Origin: Tanytarsus gracilentus
Lineage: Eukaryota > Arthropoda > Insecta > Diptera > Chironomidae
DNA length: 64,000 bases
Assembly: GCA_038502055.1 (NCBI GenBank)
Contig: JAXRKN010000045.1
Coordinates: forward strand, 8,545,501-8,609,500
Direction of reading: 5' to 3'
Shown: in pieces, positions 22,500-33,840 of the stretch
Position numbering within the stretch: the stretch's first letter is position 1
How the letters are laid out: each line of letters starts with the position of its first letter
Program-made: the position numbers and the translations under genes
The notes under the pieces: model-generated
Seen by the model: only the letters and a program-made list of their open reading frames with translations
Database searches by the model: none
What the model was told of the DNA's origin: nothing

Positions 22500-23567
22500 T
22501 TAATAGTAGACACTATAGGTTTTATGAAAGGGAATGTATTCCAACATTTCAGCATTGGCACGTCGATAATCCCACAAGAAGTGATCAATTAAGATGGAAT
22601 TGATATGTTTTGTGCTTACTTCAGGATGATTTTCTTGAAAGTATTTTAAAACAATTTCCTTAGCCTCTTCGACAATGTAAATTGAGGCACCACGAATTTC
22701 AACTTCCTTCTCTTCACCGTTTTGTAAGAATTTTCCATTTTTTAAGTCCTTCATGAGCTCATCGCTGTATATAAGTGAGCCGAAATGAACAAGTACTTGT
22801 GGAACTCTGTAGTCAGCGAACATGGTGATAGTCTCATTGATATCCTTAAAATATCCAAGACCTTCTCCTTTGAAGCAAGCATAGATGTCGCCAACTAAAA
22901 TTTGAGCACGCTTCAGAATCGAAACACGTTGTCCATTATAATTTGCTTCATCGCGAAAACATGGAAATTCTTCACAGACAATCTTTAAAAGCTCACTCGC
23001 CGATTGATTTGAGCTTTTAATGACATTTGCAAAATCTCCTTCGTACTTTTCGAGCAAGACCTTTCCAACCTCGTGAAGACATTTAATGCGCTCAAAAATT
23101 AATGGAACTTCAGTTAGTCCATCATCGGATCTTAAAATGCTCTTTAGTTGATCGACAGTTATTTTTGAATAAAAGCTTGGATTAGTGATATCGATGGACT
23201 CTTTTAAAGCTCGATTCAAAGCTTCACACAACGCAAAATATCCCGATTGATTATTAATTGTAAATTTCCCAGTTTGATTTTCGGGAGTCCAAAAGCAAAA
23301 GTTGAGAGTGTCAACGACAAAAATCCAGTTAACTGCGTATTGTTCAGTTGACTTTGGATGAAAACTCACTTGCGAGAAGTTATCGATGCTTAATTTTTTA
23401 CTTTGAATCGCTTCAATAATCTAAAATTAAATATTTTAGATGAAAATAATAATTAAAGGCTGATAACTCACCTGATTTGCGACATTTTTAATTCCCAACT
23501 CTACGACTTCAAGATGTTTAGCATTTTTAACAATAAATTTACCGGATTCTTTTGGATTTAGTGCCAT
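22500..23567 (-). CDS. Queuosine 5'-phosphate N-glycosylase/hydrolase (QNG1, DUF2419)
   Basis: Two exons (23567-23472 and 23420-22500, phase 0) give 338 residues, matching human QNG1 (341). The protein starts MALNPKESGKFIVKNAKH. Family motifs include WIFVVDTLNFCFW, the run FADYRVPQVLVHFG holding the conserved acidic residue and arginine, and the C-terminal IDHFLWDYRR. The enzyme releases queuine from queuosine 5'-phosphate, letting eukaryotes salvage the tRNA wobble base from diet or gut microbes. It is cytosolic, with no signal peptide. It is head to head with mRpL47, 133 bp apart, and tail to tail with TMEM43. Confidence 0.92.
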
Positions 23568-23700
23568 TTTTTAGTTTTAGGCTTTTTTAACCTTTTTAAA
23601 TAAATTTTAGCTCTTTTTAAAAACGCCGGCGAAAAGGCTGAATAATTTTTTAGCACAACCCTGGAAGGAAAAAACATTGTTTTGGAAAAAATAAATAATT
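23568..23700. promoter_or_regulatory. Shared promoter of QNG1 and mRpL47
   Basis: 133 bp separate two divergent ATGs. It contains the GC palindrome CGCCGGCG at 23624-23631, conspicuous in this AT-rich setting. Function is inferred from position. Confidence 0.55.
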
Positions 23701-24578
23701 ATGAATTTCTTAGGGTTAGCGAGACGAATTTCGTCATCTTCGCGTCAACTTGTACAATTATTTAATGCTAACAAGAGTCAAGGGTAAGTCTACTTAAAAA
23801 AGATTTTAGATTAAAAGTTAAATAATAAAAATTCATAAATTTTAGCATAAAATTATTAACAGCTCGTAGCATAAGTTTAACACCGCAAAGGCTTGAAGAA
23901 GAAGCCAAATACGACGTCAACGAGGATGTAAATAAAAAGCTAATGGAATTCTTTGACGACGAGAAGAATTGGAATGAAAATGAAGTTAAGCATGGTCGAA
24001 GCTGGAGACTTGATGAGTTGAGAATTAAATCAAACACTGATATCCACAAACTTTGGTATATCTTGCTTAAAGAGAGGAATATGCTGAAAACTATGGAACA
24101 CGGATATAAGGAAGAATGGAAATTTTGGGCTAATCCAGAGCGCATCGACTTGGTCGAGGAGTCTATGCAGAATATTGAAACTGTGGTGAGGGAACGAAAT
24201 CGAGCGTATTACCAGCTCGAGACTGGCATCGATGGTGAACAACCTGGCAAAGTAAAGTACAATGAGTTCGGTCTTAAACAGTACCGTAAGTTAGTCGAGC
24301 ACACTATTCCGTTCTGGATGAACACCAAGTGGCGAGAAGCGAATAAAACCAACTTTGGTGGCTATGGCGTAAGAAAGTTCTTGCGATTCTATCGTGAGAA
24401 GCTCTACTTGGAGAAAAAGAAGGCAGTTAATCGCGATCGCAATCATATCGTCCGATTATTGAGAAGACATCCCAACATTAGTGACGAACTGCTTGCTGAG
24501 AAGTATCCGAACATTAATGTAACCACTCTTCGCATGGGTGACAAGCAACGAGGTCATTATGTCCCGAAAGTAGATTAA
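23701..24578 (+). CDS. mRpL47: Mitochondrial large-subunit ribosomal protein mL47/uL29m (mRpL47)
   Basis: Two exons (23701-23783 and 23846-24578) join in phase to 271 residues. The leader MNFLGLARRISSSSRQLV is Arg/Ser-rich without acidic residues, as in a mitochondrial targeting peptide. The conserved MRP-L47 core starts near residue 75 with GRSWRLDELRIKSNTDIHKLWYI, then LLKERNMLKTMEH, the uL29-like helical hairpin. A C-terminal extension (HPNISDELLAEKYPNIN) is typical of metazoan members. The protein sits near the exit tunnel of the mitochondrial ribosome. An AATAAA at 24586-24591, just after the stop, is the likely poly(A) signal, giving a very short 3' UTR. The stop of NFU1 on the other strand is only 67 bp away. 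Confidence 0.94.
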
Positions 24579-24645
24579 ATTAATGAATAAAACTCAGTCG
24601 ATCATTTAAAATTTTTAGCAATTTATTCTAATAAAAAATTTGTGT

Positions 24646-25527
24646 CTATTCTTTAACTTTAAGATTTTTCTCGAGCCTTTCGAATTCGCTGTCATTTTTT
24701 TTGTCCACTTCATCTTTCACTTGCTCAACGGCCTGCACCTCGGGAATATAAAACTGCAGCATGTTCTGAACGCCATTCTTTAGAGTCACTATTGACGACG
24801 CACAAGTACTGCACGATCCCTGAAGTTTTAACTTTACAATACCGTCCTCGAATTTAACAAAATGAATGTCTCCTCCATCTTCCTGAACCGTTGGTCGGAT
24901 TCTCGTGTCCAATAGCTCCTTAATCATTGCAACAATTTCGTCGTCTTCTTCGTTTACTTCAGTTGTGGCATTTGGTTTTCTCTCGTGAACAATTGGCAGA
25001 CCACTAGCGAAAAAATCCATGATAACTGCAAATATCTCGGCTTTAAGAACACCCCACTCAGCATCCTCCAGCTTGGTAATTGTAATAAAATCGCCTCCAA
25101 AAAATACCGATCGAACACCTTCGATTCTAAAAATGAGCTTAGCGAGTGGAGATTGTGAGGCTTCATTTTGATTTGGAAAATCCATTGTGTTTCCTTTTCC
25201 GAGAACATCTTGACCTGATAAATTAATTTTATTAATATTTACAAATAATTTTTTAATTTCTTTAAATACCCGGCAAGAACTTTAAGCTGTCTGGATTTGG
25301 CGTATCTTGTGTCTGTATGAACATTTTGCGTGAAAATATTGGAAGGACATTTTGATATTTTCTCAGAAAATTTTGATGGTTTCGTGAAATAACATGAAAT
25401 GACCTAAACGTTGAATGAATTTTAATTCAATTATTTTCATCATTAATCGCTTGATACTTACCGATAGTAATTAACAGCTGTTAATGCTGGCAATCGTCGA
25501 AAAGAAACGAAAATATTTCGAAACATT
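24646..25527 (-). CDS. NFU1 iron-sulfur cluster carrier; leader exon has a one-base frame break
   Basis: Exons 25403-25270 and 25214-24646 encode the mature protein. The Nfu N domain starts MFIQTQDTPNPDSLKF, and a C-terminal NifU-like domain carries the cluster-binding CxxC in GSCSTCASS. NFU1 passes 4Fe-4S clusters to mitochondrial targets such as lipoyl synthase. The leader exon 25527-25462 starts MFRNIFVSF and should continue with an Arg-rich presequence (RRLPALTAVNYYR). The run of five A at 25500-25504 on the plus strand puts the start codon one base out of frame, and the ATG frame ends after 18 codons. With four A the frame would run through. Otherwise initiation would have to occur at the internal Met at 25324, which would lack a targeting signal. 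A sequencing or assembly error is the simplest explanation. Confidence 0.88.
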
Positions 25528-25907
25528 TTTGTTTTGAAAATTTCTAAAGAAATCCGTGTCAATGATGTTTATTTTAGTTTTTAATTGGATTCACTCATTC
25601 AAACTTAAAAAAACAACCGTTTCGTTTAAATGAAAATTTTATTTAATTTTATTGCTTATACTTTATTCATTAATTTTATATTAAACTTTTTAAAACATCG
25701 CTTCGTTGTAGGGAAAAAAAATTATACGCAATGCTGATGAAAACTCGGAAAAATTTAATCAGGTCATTAAAAATAATAGAAATGACAGTAACATATTCAT
25801 AGATGCTTAAATAATAAAATTATTGTGTGATTTTCGAAAACAAATTAATTTATAAGACGCAAAAGTGTGAGGAGTTCAAAAAAATATTTTTTTTTTAATA
25901 ATCGAAT
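25528..25907. other. Spacer between NFU1 start and Set1 stop
   Basis: 380 bp of AT-rich sequence holding the NFU1 promoter and the Set1 3' UTR. No gene signal was seen. Confidence 0.5.
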
Positions 25908-28900
25908 TTAATTTAATGTACCGCGACATCCTTGAGCACCACACAGACATGGTATTTTTTCGTCTTCAAGTGGAAATTTGTAGTCATATGTGATTTCCTC
26001 GTTCACACCAATCGGCTGCTTCGAATAAATGACAATTTTTTTCTCGGACTCGATTGTGATGACTTTTGCGTAGCAATTAGGCTGTTCATAAAAAAAGTTA
26101 ATAGTTAAATTAAAATAATATAATATAAAAACTTGAAATTACTCACGTTACAACTGTGATTAATAAATCTCGCAAGATTGCCGCACTTTGTTGCATCGAT
26201 GATGGTCTCGAGATCAATGCGGAAGAGATAAGAGCTGCCAATCCCAATCGCCTCATATTTAGATTCACGAAGATCAGCAATGCTCGGTCGAACCATTTGA
26301 CCAACATATTCAATGACCATTTCATCGGCCGCAATCGGTTCCATGGCAAAAAGTCCCCAATCGTGAATGGCTGACTTAGCAAACTTGAGTTGTTTCTTAC
26401 GGAACTTGAGTTGATTGAATTTTAAGAGGTCAGACTCAGTCGCACCGCCAAACGCTGTAAGGAGTCGTCTCTGATTTGATCGAGCCTCTCGTGATGCGTT
26501 TTGCATCTTGGCAACTTTAGCTGTGTCCACGAGATGACTGCCAGCCGCCGTCCCCTTAAGATGATGATACTTATAGTGAGCTTTCTCCCTTGAATCGACT
26601 TTATAGAATCCTTCGGATCTTGCACAACCAGTGACATGCTTGCGAAGTTCCGGAGTGTCATCGGCGCCTCGTCTTCGCTTCTTGGGAACAACAGGAACTG
26701 GATCAAAAGCTCGATCTGTCGCACAATGATCAACCCAATGTACTTGGTGCAGAAGCTCAGTCCCAGGTATGTCATTTTGAATGAGGCAGGTGTATGCTCG
26801 CTTCATGTAATCCACATCTTCTTGATCAATGCCTTCCGTTAAGAATTTACAAAGCACATCAAACTCTTCGTTATGAACACGTTTATTGTAGCGAGAAGTG
26901 GGTACAAAGTTTTCGACCATTCGTTGATGTTGAATCGGATCAATTTTCTTAATTTTCTCTTGAGATTTAATGGTCTTAGTTTGCTGTTGATGCTGCTGTT
27001 TCTCGGCAGCAATTTTATCACTCTTCTTCGTGTACTGTGCCTTCGGTGCATTTGGATCTTTTCGAGGACGTCCGACGGGTCGTGCACTGGTCACTTTAGC
27101 TTGTTCCTCTAACTGTGCCGGCTGTATCGATTGCAATGGTGTCGCGTCTGATTTACCATAATATCCATGATCGTGATCCAAGTGACGAACGGCCTCTTGA
27201 TTCGTTGGCGACGATGACGATGTAGAGGGTGATGCTGAAGGAGGTAGACTATAACAATGTTCAATTGCAACAAGACTCGCTTGACTTGAGCCACCATCCG
27301 AAGAAGTCGAAGATGGCGAGAGTTTTAGAGAATACTTTTGCTGTTCTAGATCAGGCTTAATGTTTTGAGGCTGTACAAATTCAACCGCTTTAGAAATTGC
27401 ACCATTTTTAACCTTTTTGGGTTCTTTTTCCTTAATTTTTCCAATGCTTCCTTTCGGTCGACCGCGTTTCTTCTTTCCACTCGCATCTAAGAGATCTTGC
27501 TGCAGATTTTTCATGCTAAACTCAGCACCGGGCGTTGTTGGAGGAAAGGATGTCGAAAGTGGAGTAATTGGCTCGTCTTTAAAGTCATACTTTGTTGTCC
27601 TCTCAATATTGACTGGTGATGGAGCTCTACTCGTTTCAGTTGAGGTGATAACTTCTTCTTTGATGGGCTGTTGAGCTTTAAGTAATCTCTGTTTTTCGGC
27701 TTCCTCCTTTGCTTCCCTCTCAATTTGTTCCATCCATTCTGTATTTCTTCTGATTCTCTCCTGATATTCCCTCTCCTCATCGGAGTCCGAATACATACGA
27801 TCCTCTTTCGGTGGCGTTTTAGTTTTAACCTTTTCTTCTTTTTGTTCCACTGCAGACTTAGATTTTTCATTTTGATCATCACTCGAGGATCGACCGGGTG
27901 TTCGAGGCGGTTTAGAGATCACATCGTCATTAAAGAAATCACTATCAGACTCGGTGGGATGTACTGGCGTATTTTTTCCTGATGGCGTCTTTTCACGCAA
28001 TTTATCAACCTTTTTTTCAATAATTTCATCTTCCTCCGATTCCGAATAAATTGGGTCTTTTGTTTTTGCCGACACCTTTGATAACTCTTTAATCTCATCA
28101 TCGTCCGAGTCCGTGTCTGAAAATATATTTTTAGACTCTTTCTTGGTGAACTTTTTACTGGATGGTTCTTCATTTGATAATAGCGATGCTGTGTCACTGC
28201 TATACACGTGATCTTTTTCATCATCACTTTCATTATCTTCACTGCTCGTTATATCCGAATCACTGGAGTCCGATGAACTACTGTCGCTAATTTTTCTCTT
28301 GGGCAAGAACGACGATGATGGTTTTGTTCGAATGTCTTCTTTCTCTGAATCCGATCCATGCACCATATCGTCCTCGTCGCTCTTGCGCGAATCTTCTTCA
28401 ATTTGTACAGGAATTGGCTCACGTTTGATTCTCTGAATTCGAATGTTTCGCAGCATGCCTAAACTACCGCCTTTATTTGCCGTTTGATAGCTATCGGACA
28501 TGGGATCGAGAGCGGCGAGAGGCAGTGACGTGAGTGGAATGGATGGAGCTGAAGGAATTTCTTCAGACTCGGGTATTATTCGTGTATTTTTATTTCTCTC
28601 CTGATCATCCCACCACGCCTCATATTTTTTAAAAGCCGTATTCTCAATCATTCTTTTGTTAATATCTTTCTTGAGAATTTGTTTAAGCTCTTCGATTAGT
28701 TTTTCAATAACTTTTTTTACGGCCACTTCGTGAGGATTGTCATCAGTTGTCAGTTCACTCTTATAAGCACTCCATCCGTGTGTTACATCGTAGCTCCACT
28801 GCTGCATATTTGGCTGTTGAAATTGATAATAATAGTTTTGATAAGCACCCATATGCTGATACATATAAGCCGACGCATCAAAGTTCTTAAATTCACTCGC

Positions 28901-30991
28901 AACTTCAGCTTCTTCCTTAATTGGCTCGGTAGAGGATAAACTTGACAGTGACATTTCATCTTCGGCTTTGATGGCTTTAATTTTGCTGTTTTTAAGTGGC
29001 GGTGGTGGACTATAACTTCCTTTTGCAAGCAATTCGTCTTCACTCGATGAGATGTCACTAGCACCGGATTCAACTTTTTCAACTTTTTTCTCTTTCGATC
29101 GTCTTCGTCTTCGTGTTTTAAGATATTTTCGATTGTTCTTGAAGGTTTCTTTTGACTCAAATGCACTCGGTACACTGCTCGCTATACTCTCACTGTCCTT
29201 AAGCTCTCCTTCTTCCATATCGACATCATTATTGTTATGCCGAGACTCGCTCTCTTCATTTATTTTAAGATGTGACTTTAGCTTACTATTTAACTCGGCC
29301 GTTTCACTAGATTTACTTTCATTTTCCTCACACTTGACTCCCTTCTTACTGTCATCAGCTGTCGAGTCGTCGTCAAGTCCAAACAGCGACGGGGCATCGT
29401 CACGTGTGCTAAATAACATGGCTATTCGTGTATCTAGATCAACGGTTGACTCGTCTATTGCCTTATTATTACTTTGCACTTCAAAATCATCGGTTGGTGG
29501 CGCAGGTGGTTCTATAAAATAAAATGCAATACTTTTAGTTCATTGTTTTATGTAAAAATTTCGTTGTCTTAATATATATGTATAAAATTCAATGTATATA
29601 ATAATATCACTTTTGGCTAAATTATAAATTTAGCGACCAAATTTTCTGTTAACACTTGATGAATTACCTGGACATTTTGAGCTTGAGCTATCAGGCTCAG
29701 GTGGAGGTGGTGTTGGGCCTCCTGTTCTATCCGGCAAAGGTGGCGCTGTCCAATTAGATGAAGATGGATAAGGATAGGTACTGGACGAAGGATAATATCC
29801 ATGATAGTCAGTTGACGACGACGATGAATGTCTCGAATAGTTTTTACTGCCCTTCTCATATCTTTCGTATTTTTCTGAACGTGAATACTCGTAATAATCT
29901 CGATCCTTTCGAGAACCTCGCTCCCTATGATCATCGCGTCTATAATCTCGTCTATCTCTATCTCTTCGATGTCTTTCGCGCTCATGATCTTCCCGAATAT
30001 ATCTGCCGCTGCTGCTGTTACGATCCTTTCCCCTCTCATATTTCTCATATTTACTGCTCCGACTACTGTACTCGAAATCCTCTTCATACTTACTGCTGCC
30101 GCCTCTCAACGAAGACGAGCCATACGAGTTTGAGTTGTCCCAATCTTCTTCAGTTTTACTGCTATATTTCTTTGATGTCCAATATGGCTCCTCAATAGCA
30201 GCAGGAGCAGAAATAGCTTCGGGTAATAGATAGTCGCTCGTTTTAGGCTCAGGAAGGTGAAAAGCCAACGTTGGCTGAAGTGGTATCTGTGGTATGGTAT
30301 CAGGTACTAATGATTTCTTTTCCGTTGTCAACTCCTCAATTAAATTGCGACATTTCTCGCCATATTGATCATGAAACACAGTAATGATCTGCAAAGTAGA
30401 AAAAAATTAATAAGTTAACAATTATTTTTTGATTTTTCACTAACTTTTCCCATAACAGATCGCTGATTAAATTTCTCAATGCACAGTTTCATTTGTTTCG
30501 ATGACTTAAGAATGACTCTCGCGACACCGAGATGTCTATTGGTTTCCGGATGATGATAAATTGAGATCTCATCCCACTGGAAGTTGGCCTTTTGAAACAT
30601 GTCCGAAAGGAAATTCTTATCTATATTGTCATTTAGATTGGTGACAGTTAATTCCACAGCTGGCGGCTCTCCAACATAATCCTTGTCGATTGTAAATCTA
30701 GAATTAAAATTTAGTAGAAATAATTTATTTTCAGTAAATATTTAGGAGGTACCTAGGAACGGGCAAATCGAGTGCCTCTAAGCGTTTAGATAGTGCAGTT
30801 AAGCGTACGCGTGGGTCTCGAATTACAACCGTTGTCGGCTGATCCATGACCATTGTTCCATCATAGCGGTAAACTTTCGCTTCCTTCTTGCCTGTGATGA
30901 AGGGATCAACGAGGAGTTTGTAATTACGCGGGATGATGGGTTTTGGTAAATTTGCATTCTGAACCGCTATTTTTTCGACATTTCCATTCAT
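25908..30991 (-). CDS. Set1: Set1 (SETD1) histone H3 lysine-4 methyltransferase
   Basis: Five coding exons (30991-30753, 30697-30445, 30388-29668, 29511-26147, 26081-25908) close in phase to 1,583 residues, near fly Set1. An RRM lies at about 94-164 (VELTVTNLNDNI...GVARVIL). A long low-complexity region follows, with Ser/Arg/Tyr, poly-Pro and acidic Ser-Asp tracts. The catalytic end has the Win motif GCARSEG near 1363 that binds WDR5, the n-SET region, and a SET domain from about 1443: DWGLFAMEPI, YVGQMVRP, the cofactor-binding RFINHSCNPNCYAKV, and the post-SET Cys cluster CLCGAQGCRGTLN at the very end. It is the catalytic subunit of COMPASS, depositing H3K4me2/3 at active promoters. A splice acceptor 9 bases before the ATG implies an untranslated upstream exon. 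Confidence 0.96.
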
Positions 30992-31403
30992 TTCGGCAAT
31001 CTGTAATGAGAAAAACAAGTAAAGGGTTTTTAAATTAGTAAATTAGGCCGATAAATGCGGTTTTGCGAGTTTTTTTCAAAACAACTTCTAAACCTTTTCT
31101 TATAATTCAATTTCGCAGCTCTGTCTCAGCTCTACTGATGCATCGAACAGCTTCTTATGCTGCCGATTCTGTTTGTCCCTAAAGTCTTTCACAATTCTCG
31201 CATCAAGACCCTAGCTTTCTTGATAATTTTAATGAAAATTGTTTCTTGAGTTCGAGATTTTGGCCTTTCTGTGTTTCGCTCTTTTTTCTCTCACTCTCTC
31301 TCTCTCTCTCTCGCTCAAAAAAGTTTGAAATTCAAGCGGCCGTTATAAAAATGATTAATGTTTGTAAACAAAAACTCGCGTGGAAATAATTTTTTTCAAA
31401 AAA
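30992..31403. promoter_or_regulatory. Divergent promoter region of Set1 and the BUD22-like gene
   Basis: 412 bp between divergent ATGs. It includes the Set1 5' UTR intron near 31001 and a CT microsatellite at 31294-31312, a possible GAGA-factor type tract on the other strand. Promoter role is inferred. Confidence 0.55.
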
Positions 31404-32391
31404 ATGGAAATTAATTTAAATAACGAGGTAAGTTAGTGATAATTTCATTTAAATAATCATATTAATTTGTTTATTTTAGATTATTCTCCTTAGGAAATCA
31501 CTAAAGTCAATTGCAAATCAAACGAAACTTAATCTCATGAAAAAAGTTAAGCAATCAAAAAAGTTAAACAAAAATGTATCTAAAAAAGAAGATGAATTGA
31601 GCTGTTTTAAGAGATTAAACTTGTCTGAAATTCCACTCAGCCATGGACTGCATCCAGATAGACTAGAGAAAACACTTACTGATAGATTTTCTAGTGAACT
31701 TGATCGACTTCATGCGAGAATTTTGAGTTCACCAATCATCCAGCGGACACTTATTAAGATGAAAGAAGCAAAAGGATTAGAATTTACCGAAAAATTGCTG
31801 CAACGAAACGAGAAGAAAATTAAACAAACAGTTGCAAAGCGAATTGATCAAGAAGTAAAGGAAAAGATCCATCAGAAAGAATCTTCTGATAAAAAGGTAA
31901 AGAAGGGAAAGTCATCAAAGATCGAGAAAGAACCGAAAACTATTAAAGCAGGAGCATTCGTAAAGAATCCAAAGTTTAAAAAGGAAGAAATAAGCGATGA
32001 GTCAGACAGTGAAGTGCCAAAATCCGAAGATCCCTTCTTCCTATCGACTACGGGTAGTAACTATTTGTCTACAATCTCAACGGCTGTGTCTGAAAGTTCT
32101 GACGATGATGACGATAATAAACATCCACCTAAAAAACAAATGAGACAGTCGAATCCGGGCAAGGATACACGTTTCAACAAGACAAATTCTAATTTTGAAT
32201 TTAAAAGAAATGACAAGCAACAGATGTCAAAATCAAATGTCTATGAAAAGCCTAGTCTAAAAGCAACGATTCAAGAAAAATCACAAGACAAAAAAGATGA
32301 AGACATACATCCAAGTTGGGCAGCAAAGCAACAGCAGAAAAAACTACAAATTCAGGAATTCCAGGGAACAAAAATTAAATTTGATGATTGA
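31404..32391 (+). CDS. BUD22/SRFBP1-family nucleolar protein
   Basis: Two exons (31404-31427, only eight codons, and 31480-32391, phase 0) give 311 residues. The protein is Lys/Ser-rich with a helical first half (ARILSSPIIQRTL) and an acidic Ser-Asp stretch in the middle. The C terminus reads HPSWAAKQQQ...EFQGTKIKFDD, which is the signature end of the BUD22/SRFBP1 family (HPSW...FQG.KI.FDD). BUD22 in yeast acts in small-subunit rRNA processing; SRFBP1 binds serum response factor. A nucleolar role is inferred. An AATAAA lies about 10 bases after the stop. The identification relies mostly on the C-terminal motif. Confidence 0.82.
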
Positions 32392-32620
32392 AATGTTTTA
32401 GAAATAAAATTTTATTACCTATAAAATTTTATGTGTTAATTTTAATTATTTTCAACATAAGCATCCATAAACATAAGTTAATAAAAATTTGGAGAAGCAT
32501 GGCAATTTTGAGGTATTTGCTCTCCCCTAGAATTTTTAGCAATAAAATTTGAATATTTAAAATACGTTAATTTTAAATTTCAAAATAAATTCTAAAAGTT
32601 TGTTTACAAATTTTATAAAA

Positions 32621-33675
32621 ATGAAGGATCAAGAATTTTTATGTTTTTGCTGCTTTGATTGCCCAAAAGACAAGAGAAACCTCAGAGAAGTGAATACAGC
32701 GGATAAAAACATATACAGAGAGTTTACTGGAAACGAAATAGAATTTGAATCGGCTAAAATATGCGTTAGCTGTAGAGAAAGCTTGGTAAATTCTTTTGAA
32801 TTCCTTAATTTATGTAAAACCACACATCAAAAGATCATTGATCAACAAAATGAGATTAGGATTTCGGAAATATGTCCAGAGGACATCATTTTCGCAGCAG
32901 AACCACTCGAAAACGATGATGATGGACTTTTTGATCAAGAAGATGATATTCCTATTGCCAACATTAAACAACAACTGGATGAGGTATATCTTTAAAGTTT
33001 TAATTATAACAATTAAATAATTTAAATCAATTTTAGACAGGAGAAATTAAGAGCGATAAAAAATCAAAACCACTTCGATCTCTCAAGAAACTAAACGAAA
33101 GACGTTACCTTTGCGATTATGAGGGCTGTAATATGAAATTTGCTCAAGCCAATGCACTCAAATGCCACAAACGAATTCATACCAAAGAACGACCTTATAC
33201 TTGCAGCTTCTGTAACAAAACATTCACCCAAAATACCACACTCAAGACACACATGGCTGCTAAGCACATCGGAAAGTCAGTGGAATGTACTTATGCGGGA
33301 TGTACGAAGAAATTTTCGCGCAACAGCTTTCTAAAGCAACACATTAAGCGTGATCACGTTTTATTGAGAGATTACGCGTGTCCTCATTGCGAAAAGACAT
33401 ATAAACAAAAATCCCATCTTGATCGTCACGTTGAGGCATCGCATAATAATATTCGACATGCATGTACTTATTGCGAGAAAGATTTTTCGAAAAAATGGAG
33501 CCTGAAAATGCACCTCTTTCAACATTCCCAAAACTCTCCTTATAAATGTACAATTTGCAGCACGAATTTTCAAAGAAGAGATAAATGGCTGAAACACATG
33601 AAAAGGGAACATCCTGATTTAAAAGTAGACTTAAATCCCATTGAAATTGAGCCTCCTAAAATTATTACCGAATAA
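32621..33675 (+). CDS. ZAD-type C2H2 zinc-finger protein, six fingers
   Basis: Two exons (32621-32983 and 33037-33675, phase 0) give 333 residues. The ATG at 32621 is the first true start; the open frame extends upstream only from a TTG. The N terminus has paired Cys (CFCCFDC near 8-14, CVSC near 50), consistent with a ZAD, followed by an acidic linker. Six C2H2 fingers then run from CDYEGC to the C terminus. The TKERPYTC linker and alternating CxxC and CxxxxC spacings resemble TFIIIA-like arrays. It is probably a DNA- or RNA-binding nuclear factor; no specific orthologue is recognised. The stop codon TAA lies inside an AATAAA, and a second AATAAA follows at 33687. Confidence 0.87.
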
Positions 33676-33840
33676 AGTTGTGCTAAAATAAATTAACGGC
33701 AATTCTAAAATTCAAATGGGCATGCAACTAAGGCGACCGTCATAGTTTCGCGTAGTTTCAAAAGGGCTTCGCATAAGAAATTTTTGTGAGAAATTTTTCA
33801 ATTCTTTTCGACGGGAAATAAGTGAGATAAAACGTAAAAA

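Noticed and set aside
25464..25531. Additional upstream exon ending at a ttctttag acceptor to rescue the NFU1 frame
   Set aside because: The frame after that acceptor is open, but no upstream ATG with a donor in matching phase was found; the homopolymer explanation is simpler.
27417..30198. Plus-strand open frames over the Set1 gene
   Set aside because: Antisense shadows of a low-complexity Ser/Asp/Arg-coding region.
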